From contig CM032126.1 of NCBI GenBank assembly GCA_018894105.1, forward strand, positions 23,658,391 through 23,722,390: a stretch of DNA of 64,000 nucleotides. The letters are read 5' to 3'. The stretch comes from Jacaranda mimosifolia. Lineage: Eukaryota; Streptophyta; Magnoliopsida; Lamiales; Bignoniaceae. This document shows positions 1-11,847 of this stretch, piece by piece; position 1 is the first letter of the stretch; each line of letters starts with the position of its first letter. A program made the position numbers and the translations under genes. A model generated the notes under the pieces. It searched no databases. It saw only the letters and a list, made by a program, of their open reading frames with translations, and was not told the DNA's origin.

Positions 1-41
1 AAGTCCTTCTCCACACATTTCGATCATACCATATTTATATC

Positions 42-1065
42 ATGTTGAGCGTGTTTGGTGAGAACGATAGTCAAAGTGATGATAGTGGGATGACGAGGTC
101 GAATAGGGTTTCAACTAAGGGTGAGGGTGGCTCCACTAGCGAGTCTGATAGCTCTTCAAGCGATAGCTCGACCTCAAGCAACTCTAATGATGAGCGTATT
201 GTTACTGGGGATAGGGCTGGTCCAGGTGAACTGCTCGTTTCTCGTGGTCGGCTGTTTACCCCTGACCATTATAGCAAGATAATGTCTAAAATCACTCCCG
301 TCGACCTCGTACTTATAAGATAACTTTTTCATGTTCCTTCGAAGTATGAGTTGATCGTGCCCGGGCCTTTTGATAGAATGCACTAGCCCCCGATCGGGTG
401 TATAACTAAGTTCGAAGAAGTCTTTAGGTGTGGGCTTAGGTTCCCTCTCGCTCAACCCATAGTCGACCTGCTGAGGGGTCTGCAAGTTTGCATAAGTCAA
501 CTGCTTCCCAATTGCTTCTCAACCATATGCAGTTTTGCTATCCTGATGCACATATATGACCAATTGGCCACCTTCGCTAACTTCTCCAACCTTTTCCATC
601 AACTTATGTCCCAAAAGTCGAGCAGCACTGAGGAGTCGATTTTTGTTATCTGACCTCTCGTCCTTGAGGAAAGTTCTTAGTGACTGCCTCATTGTCCCAT
701 GGCCAAGAATGGAAAAAATAGTATTTGTATGTTCGGGCTCCTAGGGGTTTTAACATTCCTAGGGGGTGGTTTAAATGGCACATCGAGATGCCTGGCAGGG
801 AACCACTCGACCCTGCCGTTATCATCGACGTGGAGATGTGAATAGCTATGTCGGTCCTAAACCGATGAGAGGACAAGTCGACTAGCTGGAAGAGCTCTTT
901 GTCATCCCAGCACCTAAATATGTTGTAGTCGGTCGGGGGGCCAATAGCTCCAGCTCTGCCTTTACCTTTATCGACAGTTGTTTTCTTCAGCGCAGATCTC
1001 ACTTGCTCGACTGCCAGCCTTTTTTGTCGTGCGGATGGGCTGGAGGTCATGGTAGGCTCAGGTAT
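42..1065 (+). pseudogene. Decayed Gypsy-associated 'putative gypsy type transposon' domain ORF
   Basis: The plus strand starts with a 93-residue open frame that is Ser/Asp-rich at its N-terminus and ends in ITPVDLVLIR. After a frame change it continues with blocks such as YELIVPGPFDRMH, CGLRFPLAQPIVDLLRGLQ and YVRAPRGFNIPRGW. These blocks resemble the plant domain annotated as putative gypsy type transposon (PF04195 family), found in extra ORFs of plant LTR retrotransposons; its function is unknown. In-frame stops and at least two frameshifts show it is not functional. The minus strand has a competing 134-residue open stretch (646-1050) that I regard as mostly a shadow, although a minus-strand promoter-like element lies just beyond it. 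The family call is from memory of conserved blocks, not a search. Confidence 0.55.
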
Positions 1066-1850
1066 GTAAAGAAAATGGGCTAGAATCTAATGAAATCGAC
1101 TAGAGCATGGTCGAAGAGAATGCTTTTAGTGTATTGGGGTCGAGTCCTGCAATCAACAGCAAACGTCAGGCTAGCTGAGGTGTCCTTTGCTAAGGCACTT
1201 CGACGCTCAAGTTAGTATAGATCGACTAGAGAATTGAGCAGCAGAGTAAGGGCTTAAGATAAAATATGGCATACCTTGCTGAGGGTTAGCAACGGGGTAT
1301 TTATAGCCTTCTCAGTGGGGTTGATGTGACTTTGGTGCCTTTGCAGAGCAAGGATGGCTCTTGTCCTCATCTGAGGGCCTTGAGGTGTTTTCCTCTCTGT
1401 GTACTATTCTAGGTTGCGCGGCCTAGGGCATGGTGGTACACTGGTAGAGCTTACTAACCTGGCTCTGCTGAGAAAAATAGTATTATAGCGGCATGCACTA
1501 TTAATGCGGGGGGCAAGCCACCTGATGGAGCATTCAATATAGTTGAGAGGCTGTCGTCTTAGCTCGACCTCCCTAATTGAGGCGACTCCTTCTTAGGCTT
1601 TAGTCAACAAGGCGTAACCTCGTCCTGGATTAACTTTCACGGTTGGATGAGGGCCTGTGTATCCTGGTTATGGTAGACTATGGTCTGGTCGAGAAGGTGA
1701 ATGCCGGTACTTGCTGAGGTGGGCAAGGTCCTAGAGGTTGAGTTTCGATTGACAGGTTAGGCCAATCGGTAATTGGGCCACCAGACATCGTTGTGCTGCC
1801 CCAGTCGAGTATTGTTAGATTAGGCCGTTGGGCTATCCCATATTAGTAAT
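1066..1850 (-). repeat. Possible LTR or promoter region of a decayed retroelement
   Basis: This stretch is more GC-rich than the AT-rich DNA after 1850 and is full of TCGAC-type words also common in 1-1065. Read on the minus strand it has a good TATA box (GCTATAAATACCCC, about 1293-1306), followed about 250 bp later by an ATG (1050) opening a 134-residue frame. That is the layout of an LTR promoter and leader. I could not find a second LTR copy, TG/CA ends or a target duplication, so the LTR call is weak. Confidence 0.3.
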
Positions 1851-2240
1851 TAATATTGGTAATTTATTTTTCTAATTTTGAGTTTTGATTATACAAATAT
1901 GTTGTAGGTGCTTTAATGTGTACTAATGTATAATTAATTCGTTCAGAACAATAACTCTAATTTCTTTTAGTACTTGATTATATATCCAAATATTATAATG
2001 TTGTAACATATTGTTTTAATGCTTATTTTTCAATCTTCTCAATTAATGGGATCTTTCGGAGAAGATGAGTTTACAAATCTTGATTTAAGGAAACCAAATA
2101 AATAGATAATATAATAAAATATTAGGCTTTGTTTAGGAGCGTTCTCCCGAAACGCAGTTGTTCTGGGAGAACGTTCCCAAACATGTACCAATAAAATCCC
2201 TACTCTAAATTCCCCAAACCCCCTAAAGTGCCTCATGAAT
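1851..2240. repeat. AT-rich DNA with a MITE-like terminal motif
   Basis: No gene is seen. At 2124-2196 the sequence begins TTAGGCTTTGTTTAGGAG and continues through CTCCCGAAAC and TTCCCAAACA blocks. It resembles the terminus of the TGTTTGG-type MITE copy ending at about 34266, read on the minus strand (GGCTTTGTTTGGTTATG). I did not find the other end of this copy, so it may be a solitary remnant. Confidence 0.3.
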
Positions 2241-5200
2241 AACAAAAATCCCTCTTCACTTTACATTTCCCTAAGTGTCTGACCTCCACCAAATTTTGTC
2301 CCATCTCACGCCATTTCGCCTATCTCTCTCCCTCACGAGCCCTCTCCCCTTCCCCATCTCAATTTCATGGCTTCTTTCTCCAGAAATATCTCGTGTAAAA
2401 TCATGTGAATGGCTTCTAACCTCATTGTGAATGCTCCCCAAGTTACAGTCCCAAGTTTTTTATTGGGAAATCGTACTGTAGAAGAACCCCATTATGTTTT
2501 CTAGGTTAAGGTTTCTAGTTTTTTCTGAGTAATTTGGCCTATGTTAAATCTGGGCAAACTTTGTCAATAAGAATGGGTCCTGATGTGTGTGCAAGGGTCT
2601 ACAACCATTTGATATTTAGATGGGGTTTTCCACTCCGTTGTTCTATTGCTCCTTGAACTGCATCATGAGGGATTATAGGTGGTTGATCTTCAACTGTAGT
2701 ATAAATGGGAAAGTGATTGTCGATTTTTTTTGGGTGAACAGTATTTTGCTTTGCTATTTTTTAATTTCTTTGAATGTGCTTGTGCGTATCTGCCTTAAGT
2801 TTTTGTTTTCTATTGGTGAATTGGTGCTTTTAGTCTTCTTTGTGATGTTCATATCCGCATGTTTGGAAGGTTTCTTGGATTGTTAAATTTCATTTTACGT
2901 TTTCTTCATAGAAGTGAAGCTCTGTAGTTTTATTGGAAGTGGTTATGAGGCTTGAACTTGATTCTTGGGGATTTTGGGCAATATGTTGGTGTGTCAGTGG
3001 TTTATTGTACATTTTTGGGGTTCGGTCCTCTTCTCAGTTTTGTTGTCGAACCTTAAGCTCCACAAGTTTAATATTGAAAGGGATCTTGCTATGCCAAACA
3101 TATCTCGGCTTGTTACATTTTTACCATGAATCAGTGTATGTGTTAGTCAAGTTATTATGAGCTTTTTTATCCAAATTTTGCTCTTTCACGATTTGGCTTA
3201 GGTTTTACTGGCTTCTATTGCTTTTGGTTTGATATTATTTATTTATATGCTAACTGCCAGCAAATATGCTCTGCTGTTATAGTGGTTTTTATGTGTTATG
3301 ATTATGGGAGGGGCAAATGTGATAATTTTGGGTGGAATTGATGCAAAATGTGCCCAAGCATTAAATTTACTGTTTTAGGTCAATAATTGTCTCTTATATT
3401 ATTTTTGTATCTGTATGTACAAGAAGATTAGGTGAATCTTGTTTTTGCTTTCTTTCACTGTATCAGTCTTTCTTTGTAGTCTGTAAGGTTGCACTGATGT
3501 TAGTGTTGGGGTTGATTCCCTCTGTTGTATATATTGCATGTCAATTAATTGGGTGCTTGCCTACCTTTTTTGCTTGTGATTCTGCCCTCCATGCATTTTT
3601 CTGTGTGCAGTCATGCCATTTTACTATTGATTGTACTACATCATTCAGAAATTGCTTTATAAATTCAAGCCTACCTTATTTAGCCAAGCCCCTGACCATC
3701 TAAAAATACATTTGTTCCTCATTCATTCTTACACACACACACACACACACACACAATGTCGCCTTAATGTTTCCTTTTTCACATATTGCCTTATCTTTTA
3801 TACACTGCTTCTATATCATCCCATTGTCCAGGTAAAGTCTACCAAGCTTTATCTTGTCCAACAAAATCTCTTCAAAACAGCAGGTAAATCCATTCAGTAC
3901 AAATGCACACTCTCATCAGTATACATGTACATTCTTTCATAAGTATTGCAGTTTCAATATTTAATAAGCCTCTTCCAAATATCAGCTCCCATAAGCTCTT
4001 CCAAGGATAATTTCTCTACATTCGATACAAAGTCCAAGTCCAAATCTGTGTCGATTGCTCTTATACAATCTCTAACCCAAAGCTGTTGTTCTTCATCAGT
4101 AAGTAATTCTATGGTAGTATGTGTTATGAATCTGTGTTGTGCCTTGTTAAATGCCTTATGTTCTGAAAATTGTACTTCATGTTTTTTATGTGGTGTTTTG
4201 TGTATTGAGTAGATGGAAATGTTTTATGTGCTTGATGCTACGATGTTTACTATTATCAGCCCCATTTCATCCATTATAATGGTTAGCATCGCGTTTGGGG
4301 TTTCTCCATGCCATAAGTGGGGAACTAAGTCATTTCCCCATGGTGACTACTAAAGTTTTGATATTTTGAGTAATTTTTAGGATGCTTAATGATGTTTTAC
4401 TAAATGAAGGCAAGTAGTGATGTTGCATTACTTTGCCCTAATTGGTTAATATCCATAGTGTACACTATTGTTGGCCCATTTTTCTTTCTCCTTTTGGTTT
4501 ATTGTGGCCAGCATGTGTCTGTTTTGCCATCTTAATTTCCTGTCCACATAAGGTCTTGTATTTCTGTCACTCCCCTAAAGTTCGCCTCCTCTTGTGTCAA
4601 ACCATTGTCACTCCTTCTTGTCGTTTTAGTCAGCTTATTTCCTGATTTTTTAAGTTGTCTATGTGTGTATTCTCGTGTGGGTCACAACATTGTCTAGGGC
4701 TATTATGTCACAACATTGTTCTTGTCTCGAGTTGGGTTTAGGTTTGTTAAGATTAATTCACATCTTTTTTTTTAAAAGCATATTATGGTCCAAGTGCTTT
4801 CCTTTTGGCACAAACATAGTCTGTTGCTTGTCAAATATTGAAAGGGAAAGTTTTGCTTCCACCCTACTCCCCATTTAGACGTGTCTGTGCAACTAGAACA
4901 GTTTCTCTTCGTCTGGTTCTTTTCCATCTTTTTCAAGTATAGTCCATCTCAGATGGTTATTCATCTTTGAGTGGATGGAAGTGACAGTGGCTATGAAGAA
5001 ACGATGGTGTTTTGAGTTGGATCACATCATATTCTATTGGTGTGGTCTCAAAATTCTCCGTCTCACATTTTATATATTTTTTTTCATCTTTGTTACTAGA
5101 TGCATGCGCAAGACTTTTAAACACCTATCATAGGTTGTTAAGAAAATGTATATATAGCTCCAAAGTATTGGGAGTGGATTTAGCGCCTCCAATGTTGAAA

Positions 5201-5300
5201 ATAATGGAATTTGTAATCATATGGGCAATTTTTTTAATTTGTAGCATACTTTGAAACATTAATTTAATATGGCAATTGTTTAGATAGTTTGTGTATACTT
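2241..5300. other. Long T-rich stretch without a recognisable gene
   Basis: About 3 kb of plus-strand T-rich sequence resembling plant introns or UTRs. It opens with a C/T-rich leader-like segment (about 2280-2400). Open frames of 60-103 codons occur, but all are short, rich in Phe/Leu/Cys/Ser as expected from T-rich DNA, and match no family I recognise. A (CA)n microsatellite lies at 3731-3755. It could be the intron-rich end of a dead gene, an unannotated non-coding transcript, or an old repeat. Confidence 0.3.
3731..3755. repeat. (AC)n microsatellite
   Basis: Uninterrupted run of about twelve AC dinucleotides. Confidence 0.95.
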
Positions 5301-6618
5301 TGTACTAACTAGAGTTTTGGCAAGAGTTGTGATACATGTGCTAGTTTATGGCAGTTGCTTTTCGGGCTACGTTTACGCTTTTATATTTATTGGTTGATGT
5401 TAATTTTGTTCTTAGCATTTGCTTTACATTATATTACATAATTGTCATTTGTTTCACAAGGAAGGCATTAATATGATATTAAGGCCGAACTATACATGTG
5501 TATTTACAATGTCCATAATAGAAGCAAATTCAATTTTAGGGGACTAATTTTGGCCAAATATTACAATGTGCTCTATCAAATCCCAACATGATACACAAGT
5601 TCTTTTTGTAGACATGAAATCTATCAATTAATATTATATGAAAGGCTCCTTTTTTGGTAAATGGTACATTTAACTTCATGCCACTAAACTTAGCATAAAC
5701 TAAGAAAGAAAGTTATAAATATGTGGCATTAGATAATTTTGATTTCATAATGTTTTAAAAACCTCAACGTACTTATACTTAAGTTTTAATTAACTTCCCA
5801 CGACTTCATAACATATGGAACTTCAAGTCTTACATGCCATGGGAATCTTCTTCTCTTAAATGACATGACTGAACATGTAATTCATTACATTTGTATATTT
5901 ATGCAATCAAGGATAGTTTAAAGAAGTATATAAATTAGTTGCACATTCTTTTATTGTGCATTTCATTCAACTTAGGATTAATGAGTGCCTCTTATGTAAT
6001 ATATATGTATATATATTATTTATATAGGTACAATTAATATTGATTCAAATGTTTTAGGTGAGCCCCTCAAAATTAGCTTGTGTTTGGCCATAAATAAATG
6101 AATTAAGGAGAAAATTCTATTAAAACATATATCCCATTATTTTTCTTATTTCAAATAGGGCAAGGATAGTTTATTGAATTAAATAAAGTAAGGGCTACTT
6201 ATTGAAAGAATCAGTTGGTAGGGTATTACTGCATTACATAGTGAAAGTGGGTGGCTTGCATATCACTGTATGTAAAAAATATATAATAAAGTACACAGAT
6301 AACATAGGAAAAATATATAATAAAAAAGTATAGGGGTTAATATCAAATATACATTTGTGTATAGATTATTATATAATACGAACATTCCAAAATTTAAAAT
6401 ATAATAAAAACAGCGATTAAAAAATAATAAAAACATATAGAAAAAAAATATGTATAATTATTGAAGAATATTAAAATTTATATAATGAATAAAAAAATAT
6501 CTTATATATACATATTAAATATATAAACATACTTTATTATTTATATATTAATAAATGTTATATAATATAAAACAATATACATGGAAAAATATACTCAAAA
6601 ATAAAAAAATATCAAAAA
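5301..6618. other. AT-rich intergenic DNA
   Basis: No open frame or conserved motif is supported. From about 6250 it becomes extremely A/T-rich with many short ATATA runs, and similar DNA resumes after 9548, as expected if the solo LTR was inserted into one AT-rich tract. Confidence 0.5.
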
Positions 6619-6776
6619 TGCAACACCCCTGAATTTTAGTATTTTTGGAAATAAGAATTTAGAAATTAAGAGAATTATTGGTCGAATTTTAAGGCCCGGA
6701 AAATAAATATAAAAGGACTCAATTGCGAGATTTTGGAAGTTTTGGGGTTAGATCGAAATTTTAAAGGATTAAATTG

Positions 6777-6855
6777 ATCATTTTCTTGACTTAAGGGGTG
6801 TGCTTAGGAGAAATTGATCATTTTCTTGACTTAAGGGGGGGCTTAGGAGAAATTT
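6777..6855. repeat. Short tandem duplication (about 40 bp) in the solo LTR
   Basis: The segment beginning ATCATTTTCTTGACTTAAGG and ending in CTTAGGAGAA occurs twice in direct succession, with small differences in the G-run. Confidence 0.8.
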
Positions 6856-7980
6856 TTGGGACTTCATAGACTCAATTGAGGAGTGCTTAAATTCAAGGAC
6901 TAAATCGCAAAATAGGAAAATTTGATTTTTAAGAAACGGGTAGCAGCTTTCCTTTTCTCTTCCTTCTTCTTCTTTCCCTTTTCTTTTCTTTTTCTTTTTC
7001 TTCCTCCTTTTCTTCACTTCTCCCGCGGACAACTTCCACTACCAACGACCATTCTTCCTCCAAACCAACTCCCCTCACCTCCAGCACTCCACCTGCACCC
7101 CTACACGCGGTGGAAGATCGCTGGAACCGAGCAACAGAGAACGGCCGAAACACCACATCACGGTGAGCAACTGGGTCACTTACTTTCCAGCGTCAAATGG
7201 AGCATCTAAAGGGTGGTTTAGCTAGTAGTCGATGAGGGCAACAAGGTGGTAGCACTGCATGGCGGAGATACACATCGGAGATGGCAAAAAATCGGCGGCG
7301 AAGCTTTGAACTGTGAAGGCTTCGGGACGGGTTTTGAGGGGTTTTTCGGCGGCTATTTCGGAAACCAAGGGTACCATTGGAAAGCTCTCGGTGAGAGGAT
7401 TCTTTGGGTGGTGCCATCTCATTTTTCAGCGATGGCAGAAGGCGGTGCTCCTATGACCTCAGACTAGTTTCACCTCCTCGAGGTAACGGTCGCAACTGTG
7501 TAATCGGTTTGTGGTTTTGATACTCTGGTAGCAAGCTTTGGCATTTGGATTTAGTTGTACCTTTAATATATATATATTTTGCATGTTTTGTACCTTTCCT
7601 AATTTAGCATTATACCTTGCCAAGAATAGGAATTGGGAAGAGATGATATGTTTATATATATGTATGTTGATCCCTATGCAAGGAGTATGGATTAAGTGGA
7701 CCCAGACTTATGCAAAATGCCAAAATTTGGATTTAAATAGTATTAAGGATTATATTGTAAGATTAAATGGCATTTGATTATGTAAGGATTAATCATATTG
7801 TGTGATTTAGGATTATGTCTATGACCTTGAAATAGGAATGAGATACCGTATTAATCGATAAATTAGTGATTCTGGATTATTAATGGTATAATTGTGATTA
7901 ATGGATTTAGTATGGATATTGATGGTAAATATTACCTTTTGGTTAGGTAACGACGAAGTGGGTCCCACAGACCAATATTG

Positions 7981-8290
7981 GGTCTGCTAATCTGGCACTT
8001 CATTTCACTTATCGGTATTTGTGATAAACCCCTATGAGGGTTACTATTTCTGAACCGACTGTATGTATTGAAATATGTGATCTGTTAAGATCTTTGATAT
8101 TCTGTTATCTGATTTGGACACCCCTGTGAGGGTCTGCCAATCTGGCACTTCATTTCACTTATCAGTATTTGTGATAAACCTTTGTGAGGGTTACTGTTTC
8201 TGAACTGACTGTATGTTATTGAAATCTGTGATCTATTAAGATCTTTGATATTATATTATCTGATTCGGACACCCCTGTGAGGGTTATTTC
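7981..8290. repeat. 150-bp tandem duplication in the solo LTR
   Basis: The unit starting GGTCTGCYAATCTGGCACTT begins at 7981 and again at 8131. It carries matching GATAAACC, GAGGGTTACT and CACCCCTGTGAGGGT blocks at the same 150-bp spacing. The copies differ by scattered substitutions, so the duplication is not very recent. Confidence 0.85.
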
Positions 8291-8499
8291 TATTCTGATT
8301 CTGTTTTCTGTTGGTTCTGGCGCCCATAACATTTTCTGACATATGCTATATGTTCGTTCTGTTATCTGTCCTGCTATCTATCTGTTCTGATATATGCACT
8401 GTCTGGTACTATTACTGTTTGCCCTGTTGGCATTTCTATACTATTCTGAACTGTCTGTACGTCTGATATATTATGGGCTATTCCCTGGGTATTCGTTCT

Positions 8500-8905
8500 G
8501 TAAGTCTGTGTACGCTAGGGGCTATTCCCTAGGTATTCAGTTTGTCAGCCATATGCTAGGGTTATTCCTAGGTATGGGCGATGTGTTAGGGTTATTCCTG
8601 AGCATCGGTGATGTGCTAGGGCTATTGATAGGCATCTACTGTCTGTTTGTCTACGATGTGTTAGGGCTATTCCTGAGCATTGGTGATGTGCTAGGGCTAT
8701 TCTTAGGCATCTACTATCTATTTGTCTGCGATGTGTTAGGGCTATTCTTGGGCATCTATTGTCTGTTTGTCTGCGATGTGTTAGGGCTATTCCTAGACAT
8801 CTAATATCTGTTTGTCTGTGATGTGCTAGGGCTACTCCTTGGCATCTATTGTCCGTTTGTCATGATGTGCTAGGGCTACTCCTAGGCATCTACTGTCTGT
8901 TGGCG
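8500..8905. repeat. Degenerate tandem array (GATGTGYTAGGGCTATTCCT)
   Basis: Roughly eight to nine imperfect units built around GATGTGCTAGGGCTATTC, with an alternating spacer such as CATCTACTGTCTGTTTGTCT. The array forces a 136-codon repetitive hydrophobic open frame (8394-8804), which I do not regard as a gene. Confidence 0.8.
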
Positions 8906-9547
8906 ACTGTCGTGTATCAAGCTGTCATGCTTGGATAAGGCTGATTGAAATGTAAATGTTATTCGGGACTGTTTTGTCCGACTGTAATCTGACCTGACCG
9001 ACTGTATTCTTCCTATTAGACTGTTCTTGACTGTTTGAACGTATCCGATTGTATTTCTGTTAAGTGTTGATTGATGATTTGTTGAGTTGATTTCTTCCTC
9101 GACAGATCCTCATTATATATGTTACAATTATCCCTCACTAAGTCCTTTGGACTTACCGCCCCATTTATCTTGATTTTCTCAGACAGATATAAGTGAAGAA
9201 TATGAGATTCCAACTTGGAGTGAAGAAATACCTTTTGTAATAGAATGAGTGCTCATATGTTTAATAGGCTTCACTTGAAGGCTATAATTGGATTTAGTGA
9301 CATTGTGGTATGTCAGGATTGATGTTGGTGATGTGATGCCTGTATATGTTGTGTTAGATGTAAGAAGTTGAATTATGACTTATTTAACGCTTTGAAGAGT
9401 TAGTGAGTTTGAAATCCGCTGCTATATTTCTTTGATAAGTTTTGAATTTTTTTTCTGATGGGCCTATTGTTAGAATCATGTATGAGATTTAAGTCTGAAT
9501 CAGAGTGGCGCTTCAGTTTTGGTGCTATCCTGAGTGGGGGCGCTACA

Positions 9548-10620
9548 AAAAACATTATAATCAAAATAAAGCAATAAAAAATATAATAAATACAGTAATA
9601 AAAATAGGAAAATAAATATATAGTAAAATATATAAAAAATATATATATTTTTTCTATACATACTTAAATAATATCTCAATTATATATATAACTTATATGA
9701 AATATATTTTTTATATATATTTAAAAAAATTGTGGATGTAATATAAAAACATATATATATATTTATATATATTAAAAATATTAGTAAAAGAAGTACATAT
9801 ATATATATTTATGTGGCCACGTATCTAAATATTTAAAAATTGTAATAAAATAGGCAGTGGAAAAAATATAGTAAAAAATAGTTATAAAAATTGATAATCA
9901 CAATTATTATAACAAGTATGTTAAAAATGATTATTATCTTTTTATAATTAATAAATCTATTATTTATATTTAAAAAATATAAAATATATATTTTTTATAT
10001 ATTATTTATATGTCTACAAATATATTCATTCATACGTTTGAGTTTTTAAAGTAACAAATAACTTCTTATGTACCTTAAATTTATGAATAAAGTAATACTT
10101 TCATTTATTAAATCCTTATTTCATTAAGTTTCTTATTTTAATCAGGTTACTTATCATTTAAAGTTATGAATAAATCAAAGGGGTCTTGATAACGTCAAGT
10201 AGTATTTGCATCTTTCATATTGTAAATTAGATGAACAATGTATTAGTGTGTAGAAAATGGTGTTACGTGATTTACCAATTAATTTTTTTTTCTTCTGATT
10301 TTTGATTCATTTTCCCATTAAATGAAGAACATTATATGTGTTTATCTTCCTACATATAATGTGTATTTCATCATGCTTAAATTCAGTCACAGTTACCTTA
10401 ACTTCATGTATGGTTTTACGTTATTATCTGTAAGCATGATACATGAGGCATATTTTACGATGAGATTGTAGACGACATGCATGCCTTTATTTATATTGGC
10501 TTTAATGATAGTGTCATGCACTGTATGATGACATATATGTCACCTATTTGATTTAACATTGCTCACAATTTTGGTTAACTATAATTTTTACGGCCACGTC
10601 ATACAATAAACTCGTTAATA
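9548..10620. other. AT-rich DNA, no gene seen
   Basis: Very A/T-rich with many ATATA tracts up to about 10020, then ordinary AT-rich sequence. No coding potential or repeat boundary is supported apart from the upstream solo LTR edge. Confidence 0.5.
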
Positions 10621-11610
10621 GATGGATCCTTATAGTCATAACCCATCGTATTGAGATGATGCAACATACAATACCCAAATCGGGGGTACTAGGTCAGGAT
10701 ACGTGCGTTGGCCATTCGATAATGAAAAATTGTTATTCGAGTTTGCCTATGACGAATACCAATCTGGTCAACTACTTTCCATCAAATTCTCAGTGTAGAC
10801 ATGGAATAAGATTTGCTACAAGATGAATGTGGAGCTACAACCTATATATACGTACACTGTGAACTAGCTTAAGTAAAAATGGAATAGACTCTGTGCATCG
10901 TGGCGAATGTTTCATTCACTGATAACGAATGGTACAAGTTACGGTTGGGATTATGATCGAAATACAATCACAGCTAGCGAGGATCGCATCGCTCACTAGC
11001 TCGCGGTATATTTATGTTCTTATATTTTTAATATTTTTTAAATTGCTCATATAATAATGCTCTTTCTGGTGTTATAGGAGCACCTGGACCATGCCTCATT
11101 GATGGACCACGACTTACCTTGTTATGATTACTGTACTGAGATGTTGTTGAAGAATATTGCCTCAGGGTCCAATGTTAGGTCTTCGGCTATGGCCCATCTA
11201 GCCATAGACAGTAATCAGAGTAGGAGCGATAATATGACTGGAGGCAATACTAGTGGGACGAAACGTTCAGCTTCATAATGTGAAGACTTTGATGACACCG
11301 TCGGTACTCAGGGGGAGGGTTCCTTATGATGGAGGAGGGGCAAAGAAATGAAGTTCTATGCCAGAAGATCAATTGGAGGAGGCCTTAAACAAATAGGATG
11401 GCATGATGGACACTAAGTCCAAGAGGATTTGGCCTAAAGCCCATAACTCAATTACCGATTGTGTTGATGCACTGAGGCGCATTGAGGGCCTATCAGATCA
11501 CTTGTTTGGAAAGGCTATAAATGCTCTTCAAAGTGCCACGATGAGAACCTTTTTCCTACAACTTGACGATAGAGAGATGCACATTTGGGCTGAGTCCCTA
11601 GGCAATTAGG
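10621..11610 (+). pseudogene. PIF/Harbinger accessory protein remnant (Myb/SANT-like)
   Basis: From an ATG at 10621 the translation shows a Myb/SANT-like pattern (SGYVRWPFDNEKLLFEFAYD, then an interrupted Trp-containing second helix region). An intron-like gap (about 11010-11079, ending TTATAG) precedes a continuation including YDYCTEMLLKNIASGSNVRS. It closes with a 68-residue open frame (11403-11609) containing ALRRIEGLSDHLFGKAINAL, which resembles the C-terminal tail of the plant Myb/SANT-like proteins that accompany Harbinger transposases. In autonomous PIF/Harbinger elements this second protein helps the transposase bind DNA. Several in-frame stops show it is dead. The adjoining same-strand transposase remnant supports the call. 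Confidence 0.6.
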
Positions 11611-11847
11611 CCCATTGCCACTTCCTCTACTCCACGTTCGATTAACTCTTGTTAATTATCTATGTTGCGTGTTTGTGTGTTCACCACTTTTATGTTTAGT
11701 TTATTAATGCATTGGTATGTACGAATTTTTTGGTGACTAACTTATGGTCATGTCAAGGTTATTGTATGGATTTTTATAACATGCCTATATAGTGCTATCG
11801 TATCAGTTATCACATTGTGTATGATGACTATTTTCTTCACATAGATG

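Larger units (their letters stand above)
6619..9547 (+). mobile_element. Solo LTR of a Gypsy-type retrotransposon (about 2.9 kb)
   Basis: The block starts TGCAACACCCC and ends GGGGGCGCTACA, an imperfect inverted pair with TG/CA ends of the class common in plant Gypsy LTRs (usually TGTAACRCCCC...GGGGYGTTACA). The five bases before it (6614-6618) and after it (9548-9552) are both AAAAA, consistent with a 5-bp target duplication, though this is weak evidence in A-rich DNA. No primer binding site follows and no coding domain is present, so it is most simply a solo LTR left by LTR-LTR recombination. A CTCACTAAGTC...GACTTAC motif near 9134-9156 is typical of the 3' part of such long LTRs. Internal tandem repeats enlarge it. 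Confidence 0.7.

Noticed and set aside
646..1050. 134-codon minus-strand frame as a real gag gene
   Set aside because: The opposite strand carries recognisable gypsy-type domain blocks through the same bases; kept only as an alternative.
2620..5254. Series of 60-103-codon plus-strand frames as a gene with exons
   Set aside because: Composition follows T-rich DNA, no two frames join at convincing splice sites into a known protein.
6922..7209. Phe/Pro-rich plus-strand frame and opposite Glu/Lys-rich frames
   Set aside because: Generated by a polypyrimidine tract in the solo LTR.
8394..8804. 136-codon hydrophobic repetitive open frame
   Set aside because: Produced by the GATGTGYTAGGGCTATTC tandem array inside the solo LTR; no start context and no family resemblance.
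7981..8905. Possible CRISPR-like array
   Set aside because: Units are adjacent and degenerate, without unique spacers, in a plant LTR context.
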